Assembly: GCA_031422335.1 (NCBI GenBank)
Contig: JANOQW010000005.1
Location: 1-34,242, forward strand
Direction: 5' to 3'
Origin: Methylotenera_A sp031422335
GTDB lineage: Bacteria > Pseudomonadota > Gammaproteobacteria > Burkholderiales > Methylophilaceae
Length of the DNA: 34,242 bases
The notes below the pieces were generated by a model. That model saw only the letters and a program-made list of their open reading frames with translations. It ran no database searches and was not told the origin of the DNA. The translations under genes and the position numbers were made by a program. This document shows, one piece after another, positions 1-6,684 of this stretch (within the stretch, counting starts at the first letter, position 1; each line of letters opens with the position of its first letter).

Positions 1-69
1 GGTTGGGGCGCATAATGCAATACATGAAGCGAATCATTGTGAGACGCCAAACTTAAAAGGAAATTTATC

Positions 70-141
70 ATGTGGACAACACCAGCAGCTACAGAAATGC
101 GTTTTGGCTTTGAAGTAACAATGTACGTAATGAACAAATAA
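70..141 (+). CDS. pqqA: PQQ precursor peptide PqqA
   Basis: A 23-residue ORF starting MWTTPAATEMRF and ending in VMNK. PqqA is the ribosomally made substrate for pyrroloquinoline quinone. Its conserved Glu and Tyr, spaced E-x3-Y, are crosslinked by PqqE; here they are E15 and Y19 in the segment EVTMY. A Shine-Dalgarno (AAAAGGA) lies about 9 nt before the ATG. PQQ is the cofactor of periplasmic methanol and other alcohol dehydrogenases, which fits a methylotroph. No pqqB, C, D or E follows; a strong terminator closes the transcript about 20 nt after the stop, so this copy is a single-gene unit as far as the window shows. What lies upstream is outside the window. The gene is too short for most ORF callers. 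Confidence 0.93.
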   Translation: MWTTPAATEMRFGFEVTMYVMNK

Positions 142-162
142 TTAGTTTTTTTTAACTAGTTT

Positions 163-199
163 AAAAGCCCAGTGAGAAATTACTGGGCTTTTTTGTTTT
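163..199 (+). terminator. Rho-independent terminator of pqqA
   Basis: Inverted repeat AAAAGCCCAGT / ACTGGGCTTTT with an 8-nt loop, followed by a T-rich tract (TTTTTTGTTTTT). It lies 22 nt after the pqqA stop codon, so pqqA is transcribed as a short monocistronic RNA or as the last gene of a unit beginning upstream. Confidence 0.93.
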
Positions 200-356
200 T
201 ATGTTCAATGCGTTTAAATGCAAAATAGATAGAGTAGAATCTAAGCTATTATGCATGTTTGTCATAATCTGTTTGCGCCTATTAGCATGTATGTGCCATA
301 CTCGAAAAATAACAAAATTTCATTAATACCCTAAACAACATATAAAGGATAATAAA

Positions 357-683
357 ATGGCAGAAGCAAAAGGTTTAAGTACTCCAGTTAAAATGAAAAG
401 TGAGCTAGCAGCTTTAGTTGGTGCAAGTTCATTACCGCGTACTGAAATCACTAAAAAAATATGGGATTACATTAAAGCTAATAAATTACAGACTAAAACT
501 GTAAATGGTAAAGCTGAAAACGCAGGCAAATATATTGTATGCGATGCTAAGTTGCACCCAATTTTTAAAAATACAAAATCAACTAGCAAATCAGGCAAAT
601 TAACTGATCTAACAAACATTAAAGTAGGCGATACAATTGATATGATGCAAATGGCTGCTGTTGTTGGCGCAAATATCGCTTAA
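357..683 (+). CDS. SWIB/MDM2 domain protein
   Basis: A 108-residue protein consisting almost entirely of a SWIB/BAF60b fold. Recognisable family features are the early LAALVG and LPRTEITKKIWDYIKANKLQ segments (residues about 17-46), the internal IVCDAKLHPIF segment (about 60-70) and the C-terminal D-x-MQMAAVVGANI helix. In eukaryotes the domain belongs to chromatin remodelling subunits; in bacteria stand-alone copies occur in Chlamydiae (also fused to topoisomerase I) and many Proteobacteria, with no settled role. A DNA- or nucleoid-associated function is only an inference. The start has an upstream AAAGGA Shine-Dalgarno, and the gene has its own terminator. The low-GC, Lys-rich coding sequence is consistent with a small abundant protein. 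Confidence 0.88.
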   Translation: MAEAKGLSTPVKMKSELAALVGASSLPRTEITKKIWDYIKANKLQTKTVNGKAENAGKYIVCDAKLHPIFKNTKSTSKSGKLTDLTNIKVGDTIDMMQMAAVVGANIA

Positions 684-768
684 TTTAAGCTTGTGTAATG
701 AGTAAAAGTGATGCACAAAGTACATACGCAACATACATAATCACTAATAATTAGTTTTAGACTAATGT

Positions 769-796
769 AAAAAGCCCGCAGTTAGCGGGCTTTTTA
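769..796 (+). terminator. Rho-independent terminator of the SWIB gene
   Basis: Stem AAAAGCCCGC / GCGGGCTTTTT with a 4-5 nt loop and a trailing T run, about 87 nt after the SWIB stop codon. Confidence 0.9.
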
Positions 797-809
797 TTAA
801 TTAAAATAG

Positions 810-848
810 ATGCCCTGCAAGCCAATATCCATGCGGCTTGCAGGGCAT
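810..848. repeat. 39-bp palindromic repeat, copy A (reference copy)
   Basis: Perfect 14-bp inverted arms ATGCCCTGCAAGCC / GGCTTGCAGGGCAT around the asymmetric 11-nt loop AATATCCATGC. It lies 19 bp beyond the carbamoyltransferase stop codon and downstream of the SWIB terminator, between convergent genes. Used as the reference for the other copies; loop orientation here is called forward. Confidence 0.92.
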
Positions 849-867
849 ACTAAATATGACTAAATAC

Positions 868-2553
868 TTACTTCCAGACCAAATAATTGCCTATCACCAA
901 GTAATCTAGCCCAGTCGAGAAAAAGCAGCGCACGGCGTGGTAGGGTGATTCTACAATCGGCTCACCCATAATATTAAAACTGGTATTTAAAATCACTGGC
1001 ACGCCAGAAAGTTTGCCAAATTCGCTAATCATTTTGTGGTAACGCGGGTGCGTATTGGCATCCACTGTTTGCAGTCTGGCGCTACCATCTACATGCGTAA
1101 TGGCAGGTAAAATAGCGACTTTGTCTGCTTTCACCATGCATACTTTTAGCATAAACGGGTCTTCTACAATCGTTTCAAAATACTCCGCCGCCGCCTCTTT
1201 GGTGGCAGAAGGCGCAAATGGGCGATATGCTTCGCGGTGCTTTACTTGCGCATTAATTTTGTCTTTCATCTCTTTTTTGGTGGGGTCGGCAATAATGCTG
1301 CGGCCACCCAGTGCGCGGGGGCCAATTTCCATTCTGCCCTGAAACCAGCATAGAATATGCCCTGCATGCAATAATTCTGCCGTTTTTTGTTCTATATTAT
1401 CAACATATTCATAACTTAATTTGCATTCTTTTAATACAGATTCAATCTGCTCATTTGAGTATTCGGTGCCTAAATAAGGGTTTAAGTGCGGGGCAGGGCG
1501 CGGGTTTTTTAAAATGGCATTGTGCACATAATAAGCGGCGCCAATTGATGTACCGTTATCGCCCGCCGCTGGCATCACGTATAAATCTTTAAAACCACTT
1601 TCGCGCACAATGCGGCCGTTCATCACACTATTTAATGAAACACCACCCGCCACTACCAAATATTCAGCTTGGGTTTTGGCTTTTAAAATTTTGCATAGCG
1701 CTAGGCCAACTTCTTCTAGCCGCACCTGAAAAGCTGCCGCCACATCCATGTGGTGTTGCTCAAACTCCTCGTGCGGCAAGCGTCTATTGCCAAAGGTTTG
1801 ATAAAACTTTTCAGTGAAGTAATTAAATTGACCATCGTTAAAAGCAAAATAGTCAAAATCAATCAACAAATCGCCGTCAGCCGCAACATTGATAATCTTG
1901 CGTGCTTCGTTAATAAAGGTTGCACTATTACCCATTGGCGCCAAGCCCATGGTTTTGCCCTCGTCATACATCGGCTTAAAACCACAAAAATAAGTAATGG
2001 CCTCGTAAATAGAGCCCATGGAATATGGAAAAAATATGCGCTTAAATTCAGTGACATCAATACCCTTGCCATAGCCTAATGACGCAGTTGCCCATTCACC
2101 AGAGCCATCCATTGATAATAATGCTGCCTCTTGATATGGCGAGCAAAAAAAACTGCCTGCAATGTGCGATTGGTGATGTGGCACAAAATACATACGTGGT
2201 TTTTTGGCGCCTTTAAACGTATTTTTATGCCATTTATTAAAAGTACGGTAGCGCCAGTAATAACGCAAAATATGCAAATTAAAATTTTTGAATACTTTAG
2301 ATGGATGCTTCAATAAAAAAACCAATTTTCGCCCAATATCTAGCGATGGCTTAAACGATATCGCAATATGGTCGATATCATCAAAATTAAGCTTAGCCAT
2401 TTTTAGGCATTGCTCAATACTTTTGTGCGGAAACACTACGTCATGCTTATTGCGCGTAAAGCGTTCTTCCTCTAGCGCAACCAGCAACTCACCATCTTTT
2501 AAAATGCATGCACTAGAATCATGAAATACGTAATTGATGCCCAAAATTACCAT
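868..2553 (-). CDS. NodU/CmcH-family carbamoyltransferase
   Basis: A 561-residue carbamoyltransferase of the NodU/HypF-related family, which transfers a carbamoyl group from carbamoyl phosphate, usually to a sugar or secondary-metabolite hydroxyl. The N-terminal Kae1/ASKHA-like half opens with GINYVFHDSSACILKDG and carries the metal-binding HHQSH (residues 126-130) and the SMDGSG loop (about 147-152). GLAPMGN and VVAGGVSLNSVMNG follow. The C-terminal YrdC-like carbamoyltransferase half begins near FQGRMEIGPRALGGRS (404-419) and includes NTSFN and GEPIV. The ATG has an AAGGTG Shine-Dalgarno. The gene stands alone, with no glycosyltransferase or biosynthetic cluster within reach, so the acceptor cannot be named; surface polysaccharide modification is a guess. 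A copy of the palindromic repeat follows its stop. Confidence 0.9.
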   Translation of the reverse strand: MVILGINYVFHDSSACILKDGELLVALEEERFTRNKHDVVFPHKSIEQCLKMAKLNFDDIDHIAISFKPSLDIGRKLVFLLKHPSKVFKNFNLHILRYYWRYRTFNKWHKNTFKGAKKPRMYFVPHHQSHIAGSFFCSPYQEAALLSMDGSGEWATASLGYGKGIDVTEFKRIFFPYSMGSIYEAITYFCGFKPMYDEGKTMGLAPMGNSATFINEARKIINVAADGDLLIDFDYFAFNDGQFNYFTEKFYQTFGNRRLPHEEFEQHHMDVAAAFQVRLEEVGLALCKILKAKTQAEYLVVAGGVSLNSVMNGRIVRESGFKDLYVMPAAGDNGTSIGAAYYVHNAILKNPRPAPHLNPYLGTEYSNEQIESVLKECKLSYEYVDNIEQKTAELLHAGHILCWFQGRMEIGPRALGGRSIIADPTKKEMKDKINAQVKHREAYRPFAPSATKEAAAEYFETIVEDPFMLKVCMVKADKVAILPAITHVDGSARLQTVDANTHPRYHKMISEFGKLSGVPVILNTSFNIMGEPIVESPYHAVRCFFSTGLDYLVIGNYLVWK

Positions 2554-2710
2554 TTTTTACACCTTAATAAAATTGACAAAGCTAGGTAACTTAGTCGCCC
2601 ACCAGTAGATTATCTAACGATTATTTTTTATTTTTATAGTTGCTATGATGGAATCAAATTACCTAATTGATTAAGGCGTGTCAAGAGCCTGGTTGGGCTA
2701 ACGCGGAAAG

Positions 2711-2744
2711 AAAAAAGGCCACATCTCAAAGATGTGGCCTTTTA
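2711..2744 (-). terminator. Rho-independent terminator of tRNA-Met
   Basis: Long stem on the minus strand, AAAAGGCCACATCT / AGATGTGGCCTTTT with a very short loop, followed on that strand by a T-rich tract. It begins 2 nt beyond the encoded CCA of the tRNA, so it releases the tRNA transcript. Confidence 0.88.
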
Positions 2745-2746
2745 AT

Positions 2747-2823
2747 TGGTGGTGAAAGAGGGACTTGAACCCTCGACCCCAGGATTATGAATCCTGTGCT
2801 CTAACCAGCTGAGCTACATCACC
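2747..2823 (-). tRNA. tRNA-Met (CAT)
   Basis: 77-nt tRNA on the minus strand with encoded CCA. Anticodon stem CAGGA/TCCTG encloses TTCATAA, giving anticodon CAT. The T arm is GAGGG/CCCTC around TTCAAGT, and the D arm (AGCTC/GAGC with GCTGGTTA) resembles elongator tRNA-Met rather than initiator. CAT could also mark the lysidine-modified Ile2 tRNA, but the D and anticodon arms look more like elongator Met. The acceptor stem GGTGATG / TTTCACC contains a U-U opposition at 6:67 and a G-U at 7:66, an unusually weak base. It precedes ychF on the other side. Confidence 0.93.
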
Positions 2824-2949
2824 ATGAAACTTTGTGCTTAAATTTAATTACTTAAACTTTACGCAAGGGCGCAATTCTAGTGGTTTAGGCGTTTGTTGTC
2901 AAAGTAAAAACCATTAAAGTTAACGCGAACATTAATTGGCTAATTAATA

Positions 2950-4035
2950 TTAAACGTTGAATCTAAAATGCATCACATCGCCATCTTGCACAATATATTC
3001 TTTGCCTTCTAAGCGCATTTTGCCAGCTTCTTTACTGCCTTGCTCGCCTTTGTTTTTAACGTATTCGTCGTATTGAATGACTTCTGCACGAATAAAGCCG
3101 CGTTCGAAATCGGTGTGAATCACACCTGCGGCTTGTGGTGCGGTGGCGCCTTTTTTCACGGTCCAAGCGCGCACTTCTTGCACGCCAGCGGTGAAGTAAG
3201 TCTGTAAGCCAAGCAAATCGTAAGCTGCGCGAATCACGCGGTTTAAGCCAGGCTCATCTTGACCTAGTTCGCTTAAAAATAGCAGTTTATCTTCTTCATC
3301 TAGCTCTGAAATTTCACCTTCAATTTTGGCGCAAATGCACACCACAGGCGCATGTTCAGCTTTACCTAGTGCCACAACTTTGTCCAAAAATGGATTATTT
3401 TCAAAGCCTTTTTCATCCACATTGGCCAAATACATGACGGGTTTTACAGTGATTAAGCATAGCGGTTTTATAAGCTGTAATTCGTCGTCATCTAAACCCA
3501 GCGTACGCACGGCTTTTGCTTGGTTTAAGCAAGGCAATACTTTATCCAGCACTGCCATCAGCGCAATCGCTTCTTTGTCGCCACTTTTAGCTTTTTTGCC
3601 TTCGCGCTGCATGGTTTTTTCGACTGTTTCCATGTCAGCCAAAGCTAATTCTGTATTAATCACTTCTATATCAGAGAGAGGATCTATTTTATTGGCGACG
3701 TGAATCACATTGCCGTCTTCAAAGCAGCGCACTACGTGTGCAATGGCGTCAGTTTCGCGAATATTGGCTAAAAATTTGTTGCCTAAGCCTTCGCCTTTTG
3801 ATGCGCCAGCCACTAAGCCCGCAATATCGACAAATTCCACAATCGCAGGCTGTACTTTTTGCGGTTTTACAATATCAATCAGCGGTTGCAAGCGCGTATC
3901 AGGCACTTCCACAATGCCGACGTTGGGCTCAATGGTGCAAAACGGGTAGTTTTCTGCCGCAATACCTGCTTTGGTAATGGCATTAAAAAGTGTACTTTTT
4001 CCTACATTTGGTAATCCAACAATTCCGCACTGCAT
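2950..4035 (-). CDS. ychF: Ribosome-associated GTPase/ATPase YchF (OLA1 family)
   Basis: 361 residues, close to the family's usual 363. YchF is a universally conserved Obg-family P-loop protein that prefers ATP, binds the ribosome and acts as a negative regulator of oxidative-stress responses. The Walker A loop is GLPNVGKST (residues 7-15), switch II is VDIAG, and the altered G4 motif is NVDE rather than NKxD, the diagnostic change behind ATP preference. A coiled-coil stretch (about 130-165, rich in Lys and Glu) and the C-terminal TGS domain with FERGFIRAEVI and DGDVMHFRFNV complete it. It is the distal gene of the prs-rplY-pth-ychF block, 58 nt after pth. The ATG has a weak GGA-type ribosome site. 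Confidence 0.96.
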   Translation of the reverse strand: MQCGIVGLPNVGKSTLFNAITKAGIAAENYPFCTIEPNVGIVEVPDTRLQPLIDIVKPQKVQPAIVEFVDIAGLVAGASKGEGLGNKFLANIRETDAIAHVVRCFEDGNVIHVANKIDPLSDIEVINTELALADMETVEKTMQREGKKAKSGDKEAIALMAVLDKVLPCLNQAKAVRTLGLDDDELQLIKPLCLITVKPVMYLANVDEKGFENNPFLDKVVALGKAEHAPVVCICAKIEGEISELDEEDKLLFLSELGQDEPGLNRVIRAAYDLLGLQTYFTAGVQEVRAWTVKKGATAPQAAGVIHTDFERGFIRAEVIQYDEYVKNKGEQGSKEAGKMRLEGKEYIVQDGDVMHFRFNV

Positions 4036-4060
4036 AGTTTTTCCAGTCTTTTAGTTTTAG

Positions 4061-4086
4061 CTTCTCTCCTGCAAGCGGGAGAGAAG
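4061..4086 (-). other. Intergenic hairpin between pth and ychF
   Basis: Inverted repeat CTTCTCTCC / GGAGAGAAG with an 8-nt loop, in the pth-ychF spacer. The minus strand lacks a proper T run after it, so it is more likely an RNA processing or stabilising hairpin than a full terminator. Confidence 0.5.
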
Positions 4087-4093
4087 ATTCATG

Positions 4094-4660
4094 CTATTTG
4101 GTGTGAAGCTTCAACATGGCAGCTTCAAAATCACCTTTTAATAATAAAGGCACCACGCCACAAGCCGCATGGATATTGGCTTGCAGAGCATCTATTTCTA
4201 GCTTTGTAGGCGCTTTTAATACGTAATTTATTACTTCGTTCCGGTCGCCTGGGTGATCTATGCCCAAGCGCAGCCGCCAATAATCGGCGGTGCCCAGCGC
4301 CATGTGTATATCTTTTAAACCATTGTGGCCGCCATGGCCGCCGCCAAATTTCAATTTTACCGAGCCTGCGGGTAAATCTAACTCATCATGCACCACCAAT
4401 ATTTCCGCAGGTAAAATTTTGTAATAATTAGCTAGCGCCACAACCGCTTTGCCGCTGTTGTTCATAAAGGTGGTGGGTTTTAGTAACCAAGTATCTGCAT
4501 TTAACTTGCCAACAATACCAAACATTTTGGCGTCCATTGCAAATTTAATATTATATTGCGCCGCAATGGCATCAACGCACCAAAAGCCCGCGTTGTGACG
4601 CGTAGCTTCGTATTTATCGCCTGGGTTGCCTAAGCCTACAATTAATTTAATTTCAGACAT
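4094..4660 (-). CDS. pth: Peptidyl-tRNA hydrolase
   Basis: 188 residues, normal for the family (E. coli 194). It cleaves the ester bond of peptidyl-tRNAs that drop off the ribosome, recycling tRNA. Visible signatures: IVGLGNPGDKYEATRHNAGF with the catalytic His22, KPTTFMNNSGKAV, HDELDLPAG and GGHGGHNGLKD. The C-terminal helix DALQANIHAACGVV (residues 157-170) is encoded by a variant of the 39-bp palindromic repeat, with no change in protein length. The gene lies directly after the rplY terminator, and its ATG has no Shine-Dalgarno. A TATACT box ends 7 nt before the ATG, raising the possibility of a leaderless transcript. Confidence 0.97.
   Translation of the reverse strand: MSEIKLIVGLGNPGDKYEATRHNAGFWCVDAIAAQYNIKFAMDAKMFGIVGKLNADTWLLKPTTFMNNSGKAVVALANYYKILPAEILVVHDELDLPAGSVKLKFGGGHGGHNGLKDIHMALGTADYWRLRLGIDHPGDRNEVINYVLKAPTKLEIDALQANIHAACGVVPLLLKGDFEAAMLKLHTK
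4153..4191 (-). repeat. Palindromic repeat copy B, inside pth
   Basis: In the pth coding direction it reads ATGCTCTGCAAGCC, loop AATATCCATGC, then GGCTTGTGGCGTGG: 32 of 39 positions match copy A by hand count, including the whole loop. It encodes residues 157-170 of Pth. The right arm has drifted, sharing the change GGCTTGTGGCG with intergenic copy E. Confidence 0.8.
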
Positions 4661-4667
4661 ATTGTTT

Positions 4668-4673
4668 AGTATA
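4668..4673 (-). promoter_or_regulatory. Candidate -10 box of pth (leaderless?)
   Basis: TATACT on the minus strand, ending 7 nt before the pth ATG, immediately after the rplY terminator's T run. A start of transcription 7 nt downstream would fall on or next to the ATG. No good -35 hexamer is visible, so this is tentative. Confidence 0.3.
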
Positions 4674-4711
4674 AATAAAAAACGCGCACTTAATATTAAG
4701 TACGCGTTTTA
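4674..4711 (-). terminator. Rho-independent terminator of rplY
   Basis: Nearly perfect inverted repeat: AAAACGCG and ACTTAAT mirrored by ATTAAGT and CGCGTTTT with one mismatched pair, then TTTTTTATTTAT on the minus strand. It lies 16 nt after the rplY stop and only 14 nt before the pth start, so it separates the two transcripts. Confidence 0.85.
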
Positions 4712-4726
4712 ATTAGCTAATTAAAA

Positions 4727-5386
4727 TTACTCAGCTTTTGGTTCGGCTGCTACTGCATCGGCTGCAGGGGTCTCTACAGTTGCGCCTGCGTCTTCAGTCG
4801 CGTCATCTGATACGCCACCGCGCGTTTTGGCAATGGCTGCTACTGCTGCGTCGTTACCGTGCGCCAGAGCTACAAACTCCACGCCTTTTGGCAAGCTAAT
4901 TTGTGATAAATGCACAGAATCGCCCAGTTCTAGCGCTGCTAAATCTACCTCGATAAACTCTGGCAAATCTTTTGGTAAGCAGCTTACTTCAGCCTCGGTT
5001 AAAATGTGCGCCACAATGCCGCCACCAATTTTAACGCCTGGTGCTGTATCTTCGTGCATAAAGTGGAATGGAATTTTAACGTGAACTTTCTCGTTAGCAG
5101 AAACACGTTGAAAATCCATGTGTTGAATGGTGTTGCGCACTGGGTGCATTTGAAAATCGCGCAATAGCACACTTTCTTTTTTGCCATCTAAAATTAAATC
5201 TAAAATAGACGCGTGAAAAGCCTCGTGGCGGAACTGTAAAAACAATTCTTTGTGATTCATTTCCAAGTTGACAGCGGCTTGACCACCACCATAAACCACA
5301 CCTGGCACATTGCCAGCGCGACGTGTACGGCGGCTCGCACCCGTACCTTTAACGTCACGTTTAACTGCATTAATTGAAATACTCAT
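4727..5386 (-). CDS. rplY: 50S ribosomal protein L25/general stress protein Ctc
   Basis: 219 residues, the long (TL5/Ctc) form of bL25, which binds 5S rRNA in the large subunit. The N-terminal L25 domain (about 1-95) includes RRTRRAGNVPGVVYGGG and VLLRDFQMHPVRN, with HMDFQRV at its end. The C-terminal beta-barrel TL5 domain (about 100-190) has PGVKIGGGIVAHIL and ADLxALELGDSVHLSQISLPKGVEF. The last 30 residues are an Ala/Glu-rich acidic tail. The ATG is preceded by AGGAGCAACAAA, a clear ribosome site. It follows prs by about 100 nt, the usual betaproteobacterial order, and its own terminator follows. Confidence 0.97.
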   Translation of the reverse strand: MSISINAVKRDVKGTGASRRTRRAGNVPGVVYGGGQAAVNLEMNHKELFLQFRHEAFHASILDLILDGKKESVLLRDFQMHPVRNTIQHMDFQRVSANEKVHVKIPFHFMHEDTAPGVKIGGGIVAHILTEAEVSCLPKDLPEFIEVDLAALELGDSVHLSQISLPKGVEFVALAHGNDAAVAAIAKTRGGVSDDATEDAGATVETPAADAVAAEPKAE

Positions 5387-5455
5387 TTTGTTGCTCCTAA
5401 AACAGCTGGTTTTTTAAAAAACTTAAATTAAATCAAGCTGGTACTGCACTAAAAT

Positions 5456-5479
5456 CTGTTTTCCGCGACCAGAAAACAG
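5456..5479 (-). other. Hairpin in the prs-rplY spacer (weak terminator or attenuator)
   Basis: Inverted repeat CTGTTTTC / GAAAACAG with an 8-nt loop, 10 nt after the prs stop. The following minus-strand sequence (ATTTTAG) is a poor T tract, so partial termination or processing between prs and rplY is the best reading. Confidence 0.5.
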
Positions 5480-5488
5480 GGTGAAAAT

Positions 5489-6439
5489 TTAATCCATGAA
5501 TAAGGAAGAAACTGATTCTTCCTGACTAATACGTTTAATCGTTTCGGCCAATAAGCCACTGGCACAAAGCTGGCGAATTTTTTTGCAATTGGCCGAAGCC
5601 TCGCTCAGTTTAATGGTGTTAGTGACCACTAATTCGTCTAGTTCAGAATCTGCAATGCGCTGCGCAGCGCTGCCCGATAACACGGGGTGAGTGGCATAAG
5701 CCAATACTTTTTTAGCACCTTGCGCTTTAAGCGCTGCGGCTGCTTCGCACAGTGTGTTTGCTGTATCCACCATGTCATCCACAATCACGCAGGTGCGTCC
5801 AGCCACTTCACCAATAATGTTCATTACCTTGGCCACATTGGCTTTGGGGCGACGTTTATCGATAATGGCCAAATCGGCATCGAGTTGTTTTGCTGCTGCG
5901 CGCGCGCGCACTACACCACCAACATCGGGCGAAACGACGACTAAATCGCCATAATTTTGCTTGAGTAAGTCATCCAACAAAATGGGCGTGGCGTAAATGT
6001 TATCTACCGGAATATCAAAAAAGCCTTGAATTTGATCAGAGTGCAAATCCATCGTCAGCAAGCGATTTACACCAACGCTAGTGAGCATATTGGCCACTAC
6101 TTTGGCGGTAATGGCAACGCGAGCACTGCGTGGGCGACGATCTTGGCGCGAATAACCTAAGTACGGAATAGCAGCCGTAATGCGGCCTGCAGACGAGCGA
6201 CGTAGCGCATCTACCATCACCATAACTTCCATCAACGTATCGTTGGTGGGGTGGCTGGTCGATTGCAGCACAAAACAATCTTTGCCACGCACGTTTTCTA
6301 GCAGCTCCAGCATGACTTCGCCATCAGAAAAACGGCCAACATCGGCACGGCCAAGTTCAATACCCAAATGCTTAGCTACTTGCTGTGCAAGGGCTGGGTT
6401 GGCGCTGCCTGTAAAAACCATCATGTTGCCGTTGCTCAA
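5489..6439 (-). CDS. prs: Ribose-phosphate pyrophosphokinase
   Basis: 316 residues, matching class I PRPP synthases (E. coli 315). It makes PRPP from ribose 5-phosphate and ATP for purine, pyrimidine, NAD, His and Trp synthesis. Signatures: GRFSDGEVMLELLENVRG, PYLGYSRQDRRPRSAR (ATP site), the DLHSDQIQGFFDIPVDN metal-binding stretch, VVSPDVGGVVRAR and the PRPP loop VIVDDMVDTANTL. The start that gives family length is TTG at 6439 (MSNGNMMVFTG); the alternative ATG at 6424 would remove five residues that most homologues have. An AAAGGGA ribosome site lies upstream, followed by a 4-codon mini-ORF whose TGA overlaps the TTG. A tRNA-Gln gene with terminator lies upstream. Confidence 0.97.
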   Translation of the reverse strand: MSNGNMMVFTGSANPALAQQVAKHLGIELGRADVGRFSDGEVMLELLENVRGKDCFVLQSTSHPTNDTLMEVMVMVDALRRSSAGRITAAIPYLGYSRQDRRPRSARVAITAKVVANMLTSVGVNRLLTMDLHSDQIQGFFDIPVDNIYATPILLDDLLKQNYGDLVVVSPDVGGVVRARAAAKQLDADLAIIDKRRPKANVAKVMNIIGEVAGRTCVIVDDMVDTANTLCEAAAALKAQGAKKVLAYATHPVLSGSAAQRIADSELDELVVTNTIKLSEASANCKKIRQLCASGLLAETIKRISQEESVSSLFMD

Positions 6440-6521
6440 AGTAACATCATCCCTTTATAACTTTTGCTTTAAACTTTTATGCTTTAAATTTTTATTTTAG
6501 GCCTTTTCTACTTGCAAGGCT

Positions 6522-6567
6522 TAAAAAATTAAAGCGTGTAAATTACTAAAATCTACACGCTTTCTTT
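6522..6567 (-). terminator. Rho-independent terminator of tRNA-Gln
   Basis: On the minus strand the stem AAAGCGTGTA / TACACGCTTT closes a 13-nt loop and is followed by AATTTTTTAA. It lies 30 nt beyond the tRNA 3' end and upstream of prs. Confidence 0.82.
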
Positions 6568-6592
6568 TGCGGACTAAAGCCCGGCTTAATAT

Positions 6593-6669
6593 TGGCTGAG
6601 GAGGAAGGACTCGAACCTTCGGATGCTGGGATCAAAACCCAGTGCCTTAACCAACTTGGCGACTCCCCA
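6593..6669 (-). tRNA. tRNA-Gln (TTG)
   Basis: 77-nt tRNA with encoded CCA on the minus strand. Acceptor TGGGGAG / CTCCTCA (U1-A72, typical of tRNA-Gln; one G-U at 3:70), discriminator G. Anticodon stem CTGGG/CCCAG encloses TTTTGAT, giving anticodon TTG. T arm GAAGG/CCTTC around TTCGAGT. It lies between ispE and prs, the standard position in Betaproteobacteria, and is followed by its own terminator. Confidence 0.97.
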
Positions 6670-6684
6670 ATAAACTTTAATCAG

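Noticed and set aside
698..754. 18-codon ORF downstream of the SWIB gene
   Set aside because: No ribosome site; lies between the SWIB stop and its terminator and is most likely untranslated 3' RNA.
1351..1376. ATGCCCTGCA-like match to the palindromic repeat inside the carbamoyltransferase gene
   Set aside because: Only about 11 bases match, the second arm is missing, and the encoded residues belong to a conserved family segment just before FQGRM, so chance is the better explanation.
2573..2578. Perfect TTGACA on the plus strand upstream of tRNA-Met
   Set aside because: No matching -10 at the right distance and no plus-strand gene downstream.
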